A stretch of DNA of 55,440 bases from a virus, in the IMG/VR virus record IMGVR_UViG_3300013104_000029, positions 1 through 55,440 of that record; one strand, given 5' to 3'. The position numbers and the translations under genes were made by a program. Shown here one piece after another: positions 49,912 through 55,440 of the stretch; position 1 is the stretch's first letter, and each line of letters opens with the position of its first letter. The notes below the pieces were generated by a model. It made no database searches, had not been told where the DNA came from, and saw nothing but the letters and a program-made list of their open reading frames with translations.

Positions 49912-51207
49912 ATGTTTGCAATCGATGACGCAACCGCCGTAGCGGTGATGCCGACGCCCGAGGCGGCTGGCACGCCCGGCTTCTTCACGGAGGGCAATCC
50001 AGCACTTGGCCAAGCCGCAACGTATGTGCGCGCCTCGTTCCTCAACGCCCTGATACAGGAGATGTTGAACATCCTGACGGCCGCTGGCATCACGCCGAGC
50101 AAGACTACCTATGACCAGCTGCTGTCGAGCTTCCGGTCGAACGCTTTGGTTACTGCGAACGACACCGGCTCGGCGAACGCCTGCGCAATTGCGTATACGC
50201 CGGCCATCACCACGCTGACCGATGGCATGGTCCTCTGGTTCAAGGCAGCAGCCACGAACACGGGGGCTACAACGCTCGCAGTGAACGCTGTTGGCGCGAA
50301 GAATGTGGTGGGTGGTGCACACCAGCCACTGCAGGGCGGAGAGATCGTCGCCGGCGGCAAATGCATGGTCGTCTGGAATGCTGCAATCCCGGCATTCGTC
50401 CTTGTCGAGTGCACTGGCGCCGCTCTACAAGTGGCGCCGGCTACAAAGAGCCAGCATGCGCCGCAAATGTCTCAAGTAGCTGGCGTTGTCGGCACGTCGC
50501 GCAACTTGACGATGTCAGTGACGGCGGCCTCTGCCACGGCGACGATGACGGCGGACGAAATCATCGTTGAAAGTTCGCTTGGCGGCGTGCGCTACTGCCT
50601 GTCGAGTTTCAACAAGACTATTAACCTGGCGACCACCGGTGCCGGCGGCATGGATACGGGTACAGCCCCCGTTTCCGGATTTGTCGCGCTGTATGCGATC
50701 TACAACCCTACTACGGGCACTTCAGCACTGCTGGCCACGAATGCCACGGCAGCAGTGCAGCCGCAGGTCTACGGCGGCGCGAACATGCCGTCCGGCTACA
50801 CGGCGAGTGCGCTGGTGTCGGTGTGGCCCACGAACGCGAGCAGCCAGTTCGGCGCGGCGTACCAGATCGACCGACAATTGAGCTTCGTGTCAGTGTCCGT
50901 GCTCGGTGCCAGCTCGACACAGCAGGCCTCTCCTACTTCGCTCTCTGTTGCCAATGCCGTGCCGCGCAACGCCCGCACGGCAAACGGCGTGGTGTCCAAT
51001 GCATCGTCTACGGCCTCGGCGCTGAGCAACACGATCTTCTCCAATGCTGCGCAGATCGGTGCGCAACAAATGAACATCGGCAGCGCGCCGTCCATCTGGA
51101 GCAACTGGGTGGTTCCCATCATCACGAGCCAGACGATCTTCTACAGCGGCACCGTGGGCGCCGGCACCATGTCGCTGAGCATCTGGGTGACTGGCTACAC
51201 CTTCTGA
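49912..51207 (+). CDS. Tail fibre protein
   Basis: 431 residues. The N-terminal ~100 residues (FAIDDATAVAVMPTPEAAGTP, then NALIQEMLNILTAAGI) match fibres that attach via gp48. The rest is Thr/Ala/Ser/Gly-rich beta repeats typical of a receptor-binding shaft and tip. From about 50450 the codon use appears less G+C-rich than neighbouring structural genes, suggesting exchange of the receptor-binding end. Confidence 0.85.
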   Translation: MFAIDDATAVAVMPTPEAAGTPGFFTEGNPALGQAATYVRASFLNALIQEMLNILTAAGITPSKTTYDQLLSSFRSNALVTANDTGSANACAIAYTPAITTLTDGMVLWFKAAATNTGATTLAVNAVGAKNVVGGAHQPLQGGEIVAGGKCMVVWNAAIPAFVLVECTGAALQVAPATKSQHAPQMSQVAGVVGTSRNLTMSVTAASATATMTADEIIVESSLGGVRYCLSSFNKTINLATTGAGGMDTGTAPVSGFVALYAIYNPTTGTSALLATNATAAVQPQVYGGANMPSGYTASALVSVWPTNASSQFGAAYQIDRQLSFVSVSVLGASSTQQASPTSLSVANAVPRNARTANGVVSNASSTASALSNTIFSNAAQIGAQQMNIGSAPSIWSNWVVPIITSQTIFYSGTVGAGTMSLSIWVTGYTF

Positions 51208-51216
51208 GAGGGAATC

Positions 51217-51615
51217 ATGGCATCAATCTTTGTTCAGTTCGCCGACGCCACGGAAGCCGTAGTGGTTGGTAGTTTCGGGTGCGCGCAAGATCCTGACGTT
51301 CACTCGGATCTTGGGGAAGTCGATGAGGACGATCCGCGCTACCTGGCGTTCCTCAAGAAGGCCGACGGCGGCGCTGTCCCCGCGCAGGTGACAAAGCGGC
51401 AAGGTCGTCTCGCGCTGCTGGCTGCGGGGAAGCTCTCGGCGGTGACGGATGCGATCGCGGCGCTGCCCAGCCCGCAGAAGGAGGAGGCCCAGATCGAATG
51501 GGACGACGCCACCAGCTACGAGCGAGCATCGCCGTTCGTTGCGATGCTGGCCGAGAAGGTCGGCCTGGACGCTGCCGCCCTCGATGAACTGTTCACCCAG
51601 GCCGCGACGCTGTAA
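51217..51615 (+). CDS. Fibre-associated protein
   Basis: 132 residues. A beta-rich start (SIFVQFADATEAVVVGSFGC) and a helical end (PFVAMLAEKVGLDAAALDEL). The position after the fibre suggests a fibre chaperone or small fibre component. No certain family. Confidence 0.65.
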   Translation: MASIFVQFADATEAVVVGSFGCAQDPDVHSDLGEVDEDDPRYLAFLKKADGGAVPAQVTKRQGRLALLAAGKLSAVTDAIAALPSPQKEEAQIEWDDATSYERASPFVAMLAEKVGLDAAALDELFTQAATL

Positions 51616-51635
51616 GGCGCAACACTCCAACGACC

Positions 51636-51655
51636 AACCCGCTTCGGCGGGTTTT
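51636..51655 (+). terminator. Intrinsic terminator before the lysis genes
   Basis: AACCCGC, TTCG loop region, GCGGGTT followed by TTTCTTTT. Ends 20 bases before the first lysis-gene ATG. Confidence 0.8.
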
Positions 51656-51675
51656 CTTTTGCCTGAAAGGGCCAC

Positions 51676-52074
51676 ATGAACCAGCAACCCATCACCGACA
51701 TCGTCGGCCTGTGCGTCGTGCTGGCCGCGTTGATCTTCTCGCAGGACGTGGCGGCCGTGGTCGGCCCGTACCTCGTGATTCTCGTGGCAGCAGCTATCGG
51801 CGCGTCCTTCAAGCTTGGCCGGGCCGACAAGACATCCCGCGCCGTCGCCTTCATCTCGTTCTCGCGCAGCGTTGGGATCGCCGTGATGCTGACGGTAGGC
51901 GCCGCGGCCATCGTCAACAGCATCCGCCCGGATTTGCACGAACGCCTGCTGCTGGCCCCCATCGCCATCGTGCTCGGCTGGCTGGACTGGCCAGCATTCT
52001 TGCGGCGCGCTGTGACGTTCTTCTGGGCCAGCGTCGACACGATGCGCGGCAACAGTGGAAAGGACACGCAATGA
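51676..52074 (+). CDS. Holin candidate, three membrane segments
   Basis: 132 residues with three hydrophobic stretches: IVGLCVVLAALIFSQ, AAVVGPYLVILVAAAIGA and SVGIAVMLTVGAAAIV. Position directly before the endolysin group supports a holin. The C-terminal tail is polar. Confidence 0.7.
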   Translation: MNQQPITDIVGLCVVLAALIFSQDVAAVVGPYLVILVAAAIGASFKLGRADKTSRAVAFISFSRSVGIAVMLTVGAAAIVNSIRPDLHERLLLAPIAIVLGWLDWPAFLRRAVTFFWASVDTMRGNSGKDTQ

Positions 52075-52400
52075 ACGACCTCTACCTGCTCGCGCTGGCT
52101 AACGCAGCGATCTGCTTTGGGATCGTCTTCATCTCGATCTGCCGATTGAACGCCATGGAAGGCGATGTGCTGATGCGTGTAACCAGCGAATACACAGCCT
52201 ACCTCTGCGCGGCGCTCGCCGCAGCTTTTCAGCCTTGGTGGGGCGAGTGGCCGCAGTGGGGATCGATCCTAGTCTCGGGCGCGTTGCTGTTCGGCCTGGG
52301 CTGTAGTGGGCACGCGTGGCGCCGCGGGAAACAGGACATGGCGCCTGACGTTGCTCATTCAGACCACACCCCACTTTCAGAAGAATCGGAGCGCCCATGA
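52071..52400 (+). CDS. Second membrane protein of the lysis cassette
   Basis: 109 residues, ATGA overlap with the previous gene. Three hydrophobic stretches (LALANAAICFGIVFISIC; YTAYLCAALAAAF; ILVSGALLFGLGC) and a polar tail. Either a second holin or an antiholin; sequence does not decide. Confidence 0.6.
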   Translation: MNDLYLLALANAAICFGIVFISICRLNAMEGDVLMRVTSEYTAYLCAALAAAFQPWWGEWPQWGSILVSGALLFGLGCSGHAWRRGKQDMAPDVAHSDHTPLSEESERP

Positions 52401-53035
52401 CCCGATCTCTTTCCGACTGGCTGCGCATCCTGCAGGCCTGCGGGGTCCGTGCGCCGACGGCGATACGCTGGGCGCCGGTGTTCGCCGACACCATCAAGCC
52501 CGATACCTTCAGCGCTGGCGACAAGGACCTGGCCGACTTCCTGCCGACGATCCTGCACGAGAGCGCGATGCTCGAGAAGATGAAGGAGAGCGGCAGCTAC
52601 AGCGCCGACCGGATCCGCGAGCTCGGCAGTGCCAGCAAGCCCGGCACGCGCTGGCGCTCGCTGGTGCCGCGGGCCGACGAGCTCGCGCGCAACGAGGTCA
52701 AGTTCTTCGAGGCCTGCTACGGCGGCCGAATGGGCAACGGTCCAGAGGGCACCGGCGACGGTGCGAAGTACCCAGGCCGCACGCCGATCGGCATCACCGG
52801 CAAGGACAACTACCGGTGGCTGGGCGACCTGGTGGGTCAGGATCTGCTGGGACTGCCCGAGCTGGCCGAGCAGCCTCACTTCGCGCTCGAGTTCTGCATC
52901 AAGTGGTGGGAGGGGAAAGTCCCCGACTCGAAGCTGGGCGACACGCGCGCGGTGCGCAAGGTCGTGAACGGTGGGTATTTCGGCCTGGCCGAAGTGGAAG
53001 CGCTCGCCGCCAAGGCCCGCGCGGCGCTGGCATGA
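52397..53035 (+). CDS. Endolysin, GH19 chitinase-like
   Basis: 212 residues. DFLPTILHESAMLEKMKESG with E55 and E64 as the likely catalytic pair, and YPGRTPIGITGKDNYRWLG in the middle, match GH19-type phage lysins that cut the peptidoglycan glycan chain. No signal peptide, so it depends on the holin. Confidence 0.9.
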   Translation: MTRSLSDWLRILQACGVRAPTAIRWAPVFADTIKPDTFSAGDKDLADFLPTILHESAMLEKMKESGSYSADRIRELGSASKPGTRWRSLVPRADELARNEVKFFEACYGGRMGNGPEGTGDGAKYPGRTPIGITGKDNYRWLGDLVGQDLLGLPELAEQPHFALEFCIKWWEGKVPDSKLGDTRAVRKVVNGGYFGLAEVEALAAKARAALA

Positions 53036-53205
53036 ACTCCGAGCCTGACGTCGACGAGCGGCGCGCGGCTGCGCAGCCCAGGGACTGGCCCGAGGACTTC
53101 GACAAGCCAACCGGCTGGAACGTCTGCGGCGACTGCAACCGCGTGTTCCTCGGCGTCGCCACGCGAATCCAATGCCGCCTCTGCGACGGCAGGAGAACCC
53201 TATGA
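53032..53205 (+). CDS. Small zinc-ribbon protein in the lysis cassette
   Basis: 57 residues. Cysteines in NVCGDCNRVF and IQCRLCDGRRT make a complete four-cysteine zinc ribbon. It overlaps the endolysin stop and the Rz-like start by 4 bases each. Function unknown. Confidence 0.65.
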   Translation: MNSEPDVDERRAAAQPRDWPEDFDKPTGWNVCGDCNRVFLGVATRIQCRLCDGRRTL

Positions 53206-53738
53206 GCATTTTCGGAAAGCTGATCCCGTGGTGGGTGCAGCCGCTGATCATTGTGTTGTTGCTGGGCGTCCTGCTCGGCCAGCGCGTGCAGGTCAGTAAC
53301 GCCAAGGCGAATGTCGCCCGCGCGAAGCTGGAATTTTCCGAATGGAAGACCGCAGCCGCAGAAAACCGGATCCTCGCGGACCGCGCACAGCGCACCGAGG
53401 AGCAACGCAAACAGGCAGTAGCCGACAAAGAGGCCCAGGATGCAAACACGAAACTCGTTCAAGCGCGCGCTGATGCTGTCATCGCTAACGCTGCTGCTGG
53501 CAAGCTGCGCGACCAGCTCGCTGCCTACATCGCAGCAGTCCGTCGAGCCAGCCAAGATCCCGCGGCTCCCTCCGGAAGCAAGGGTCAGCCAGGTGCCGAT
53601 CCCCTCGATCTGCTTGCCCAACTGTACGGCCGGGCTGACGAAACTGCGAGAGCAATCGGCCAATATGCTGACGATCTCGCCATCCGCGGCGCCGCCTGCG
53701 AGCGCACCGCCGACGGACTACAGCCTGCCGCTCGGTAA
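53202..53738 (+). CDS. Rz-like inner-membrane spanin
   Basis: 178 residues: one N-terminal membrane anchor (VQPLIIVLLLGVLLG, ~12-26) followed by a long periplasmic coiled coil. With the Rz1-like protein nested in it, it would fuse inner and outer membranes at lysis. Confidence 0.8.
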   Translation: MSIFGKLIPWWVQPLIIVLLLGVLLGQRVQVSNAKANVARAKLEFSEWKTAAAENRILADRAQRTEEQRKQAVADKEAQDANTKLVQARADAVIANAAAGKLRDQLAAYIAAVRRASQDPAAPSGSKGQPGADPLDLLAQLYGRADETARAIGQYADDLAIRGAACERTADGLQPAAR

Positions 53739-53757
53739 GCTGCCAACTCCGCATTGA
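53440..53757 (+). CDS. Rz1-like outer-membrane lipoprotein spanin (nested)
   Basis: 105 residues in another frame inside the Rz gene, extending 19 bases beyond it. Lipobox LLASC with lipidated C23, then a proline-rich body (IPRLPPEARVSQVPIPS). Start codon ATG 53440. The nested layout is the usual spanin arrangement. Confidence 0.8.
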   Translation: MQTRNSFKRALMLSSLTLLLASCATSSLPTSQQSVEPAKIPRLPPEARVSQVPIPSICLPNCTAGLTKLREQSANMLTISPSAAPPASAPPTDYSLPLGKLPTPH

Positions 53758-53763
53758 CCACGT

Positions 53764-53788
53764 CCCCCAGCCTTCGGGCTGGGGGTTT
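53764..53788. terminator. Terminator between the lysis genes and the dioxygenase gene
   Basis: CCCCAGCC, TTCG loop, GGCTGGGG and TTTTT. It ends the late operon, and it could also stop the convergent minus-strand transcript because the stem is symmetric, though the T-run exists only on the plus side. Confidence 0.85.
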
Positions 53789-53796
53789 TTCTTTTT

Positions 53797-54747
53797 CTAG
53801 AGCGGCCCTGGCTGCGTGCTGCTCTCGCGCGGCAGGGGCTCAAACGTTGCTAGATCGTAGTGCCCGCTCGAGCACGCAAGCGAACCATGCTTCTTCACGA
53901 CGGTGCGCATAGGCCCGATGTCGAAGTAGTTGGGCCGAGCCGACTGTGGGCAGAAATGCCCCACTAGGCTGTGCCGCGAGAGATTGGGGTCTGTCACCGG
54001 TGATCCGCCATGCGCGAGATCCGCATGCCACACCAGGATGTCGCCCTTCCGGGCAAAGAATCGCTCGACGCCGCGCACGCTTTTGTCCGCGAGCGTTCGG
54101 AGGTAGCCAATCCATTGCTCATGGCAGTCGAGGCCGTCGATGGACCCGTCCCAATGCTTGCGGCCCGCGGAGAAGTTCCAGTCAGGGTAGTGATGGCTGC
54201 CCGGGAGGTACATCAGCTCGCCCGAACCTTCCTGGATGTCTTCGAGCGCGATCCAGCATGCAGCTAGCTCCATGGGGCGGTTCACCACTACATACGCCGT
54301 GTCTTGGTGAAGGCGCTGCTGCGATCCCTGCGCGAAGCTCAGGCTTTGGAACAGAAGCGGGTCTTCGCCGAAGATGATTTGCAGGAACTCGATGAGCTGC
54401 GGCGAGCTGAAAAGGTCGATGGCTTCCGGTAGCGCTGCGTAGCAGTCGACCATCCGCGAGGTCCGGCCGTCGACAGGCTCGGTCATGTGCTTGGTGACGT
54501 GGTCACCATGCGTCTGGTACAGAAGGGCGGCATTGCTTTCCTTGAACGCCCTGTCAACCCGGTTCCGGAAAACGTCGATGGCATTGGCGGAGGCCGCACC
54601 TTTCAGCACGACATAGCCGTCGCTCCTGAATTTTGTGAGTAGCTGCGACTGACGCCATCCCAGCTTTCTGCGCCTGAGTTCCTCTCGCCAGTCGGATCTG
54701 TCAATCCACATGCCCCCAAATTTGGAGCTATAGGTCACTTCGCCCAT
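53797..54747 (-). CDS. Fe(II)/2-oxoglutarate dioxygenase, PhyH family
   Basis: 316 residues. The iron triad is H147-x-D149 (RLHQDTAY) and H246 (LAHGGSP), with R258 in the 2-oxoglutarate position (LSRHSLVGHF). The 160-190 segment (LAACWIALEDIQEGSGELMY) is typical of PhyH enzymes. A good ribosome site (AGGAGG) precedes ATG 54747. It reads opposite to the late genes, so it is probably an independently expressed accessory gene. Substrate unknown. Confidence 0.85.
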   Translation of the reverse strand: MGEVTYSSKFGGMWIDRSDWREELRRRKLGWRQSQLLTKFRSDGYVVLKGAASANAIDVFRNRVDRAFKESNAALLYQTHGDHVTKHMTEPVDGRTSRMVDCYAALPEAIDLFSSPQLIEFLQIIFGEDPLLFQSLSFAQGSQQRLHQDTAYVVVNRPMELAACWIALEDIQEGSGELMYLPGSHHYPDWNFSAGRKHWDGSIDGLDCHEQWIGYLRTLADKSVRGVERFFARKGDILVWHADLAHGGSPVTDPNLSRHSLVGHFCPQSARPNYFDIGPMRTVVKKHGSLACSSGHYDLATFEPLPRESSTQPGPL

Positions 54748-54829
54748 TTACGGCCTCCTGCCGATGTTCTTTTTTGGTGCGCGGAGGATAGCAACTTTTG
54801 TTTCGTCGGAGGCGAAACGCAACACCCAA

Positions 54830-55219
54830 TCAATCCGCCATATCGTCGTCGTTCACGTCGAACCCGCTCGATGACCGCGGGTTGTGTCGGTCGAGCGCGG
54901 CGTAGCCTTCCTCATGGTGCACCACGCACCACCAGGTCTGCCGGGTGTGCATCGGCTTGCTCTTGAGCGCCCGGAAGGTGATTTCCATGCCGGTCAGCAT
55001 GATCCCGCCGTCCTTGATCGCCAAGATGCGGGCGTAGTGCAGCGGCTCGATGCAGTCTTTCTCCCGATCTTTCAGGCTCAGCAGCCGGGCGTCCCAAGTC
55101 CGGCCGTAGTGGGCGGGGTTGGCCTTCCTGAAATCGAGCCAGCCGCGCGCGCCGGCCTCGCCGCCGATGTCGCCGCGGGACCGCCAGTTGCCATGCCGTC
55201 GAAGAAGGACCACGTTCAC
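54830..55219 (-). CDS. Gene of unknown function under a LexA box
   Basis: About 129 residues from GTG 55219 (frame also open to ATG 55270, but that start lies upstream of the operator). Contains RGWLDFRKANPAHYGRTWDA, IKDGGIMLTGMEITFRALK and TRQTWWCVVHHEEGY. The start is uncertain: GTGs at 55225, 55219 and 55213 are all possible and no ribosome site is visible. Not recognised as a known SOS protein. Confidence 0.55.
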   Translation of the reverse strand: MNVVLLRRHGNWRSRGDIGGEAGARGWLDFRKANPAHYGRTWDARLLSLKDREKDCIEPLHYARILAIKDGGIMLTGMEITFRALKSKPMHTRQTWWCVVHHEEGYAALDRHNPRSSSGFDVNDDDMAD

Positions 55220-55224
55220 AATCA

Positions 55225-55240
55225 CTGTATGAGCATACAG
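55225..55240. promoter_or_regulatory. LexA (SOS) box
   Basis: CTGT-ATGAGCAT-ACAG fits the LexA consensus CTGT-N8-ACAG exactly, with flanking A/T symmetry (ACTGTATG...CATACAGT). It overlaps the likely promoter of the minus-strand gene starting at about 55219. Confidence 0.8.
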
Positions 55241-55337
55241 TACTCCGAAGAGCGACGGAATCGCCGACATCGGCCGGCGCGCATGGTAGATTGCTTCCGC
55301 GAAAAGGCCGGGCAGTCCTGAAAACAGTCCTAAATCA

Positions 55338-55362
55338 GCGTGTTTTGGCGTGCCGTAGCGTG
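55338..55362. promoter_or_regulatory. Three GCGTG motifs at 10-bp spacing beside attR
   Basis: GCGTG at 55338, 55348 and 55358, all on the same strand and helical face, about 50 bp from the att core. This is the expected layout of integrase arm-type binding sites. CCTAAATC (55329-55336) just before them also occurs at 92-99 near attL. Confidence 0.5.
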
Positions 55363-55409
55363 CCCGCTCAGAGGGAGGTCTACGCTGTGGACCGCTACAA
55401 AACTCACTT

Positions 55410-55440
55410 TCGAGGGTTCGAATCCCTCCGGTTCCGCCAA
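55410..55440 (+). repeat. attR: attR core: 31-bp direct repeat
   Basis: Identical to 1-31. Marks the right end of the prophage. Confidence 0.95.

Noticed and set aside
55229-55321. Short plus-strand ORF MSIQYSEERR... from the LexA box
   Set aside because: 30 residues, starts inside the operator, no ribosome site; not supported.
1-55440. Insertion sequences or transposases
   Set aside because: No transposase-like ORF or terminal inverted repeats with target duplications were found.

Overview
The window is one complete temperate prophage, bounded at both ends by the same 31-base sequence (1-31 and 55410-55440). That sequence is the 3' end of a tRNA gene: T-arm, acceptor strand, a G discriminator and an encoded CCA. 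The high G+C content, the codon usage and the phage gene families suggest a betaproteobacterial host, probably Burkholderiales/Comamonadaceae; this is inference. All family calls come from reading translated sequence and recalled motifs. No database search was run.

Layout. (1) 93-15405, almost entirely minus strand, is the left early operon. It holds a tyrosine integrase, an excisionase, a J-domain protein, many small zinc-ribbon or unknown proteins, a MazG-like and an ASCH protein, a repeat-rich C5 cytosine methyltransferase, a KTSC protein, a YqaJ-type exonuclease and an Erf-type annealing protein. A two-gene plus-strand cassette (5131-5562) interrupts it. A near-consensus promoter at 15451-15479, overlapped by two operators, drives it. 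(2) 15545-17287 is the immunity region: a LexA-type CI repressor, a secreted protein in the CI transcription unit, a group of related 15-bp operators, and a Cro-like protein. (3) 17291-28856 (plus) is the right early operon. It holds an SNF2 helicase/DNA methyltransferase fusion, a replication initiator-like protein, a DnaB helicase, a RuvC-like resolvase, a PD-(D/E)XK-like protein, NinB, a DUF1364 protein, a wHTH protein, a Q-like antiterminator candidate, NinX and an HExxH metalloprotein. (4) 28870-29055 is a late promoter with a structured leader RNA and a terminator, an arrangement like lambda pR'/6S RNA/tR'. (5) 29305-53757 (plus) is the late operon. It has a lambda-type head (TerS, GpA-type TerL, gpW, portal, S49 protease, decoration protein, capsid, joining protein), a Mu-type contractile tail (sheath, tube, frameshifted chaperone, tape measure with lysozyme domain, gpN, gpP, gp45-gp48, fibre) and lysis genes (two membrane proteins, GH19 endolysin, Rz/Rz1). 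(6) 53797-55270 (minus) holds accessory genes: an Fe(II)/2-oxoglutarate (PhyH-like) dioxygenase and a gene under a canonical LexA box. Next to the right att site lie three GCGTG motifs spaced 10 bp apart.

How it works together. CI with its autocleavage domain should hold both early promoters off through the shared operators; SOS would release them. Left early genes give recombination, excision and modification. Right early genes give replication and, probably, antitermination that lets RNA polymerase read from the late promoter through its leader terminator and several terminators placed just before capsid, sheath, fibre and holin genes.

Points most worth following up: the helicase-methyltransferase fusion; the eleven-unit repeat domain of the C5 methyltransferase; the secreted protein expressed with CI; the late leader RNA closed by a 10-bp helix; the repeated 9-mer around the small terminase gene (candidate cos/pac site); the dioxygenase accessory gene; and the LexA-box gene.
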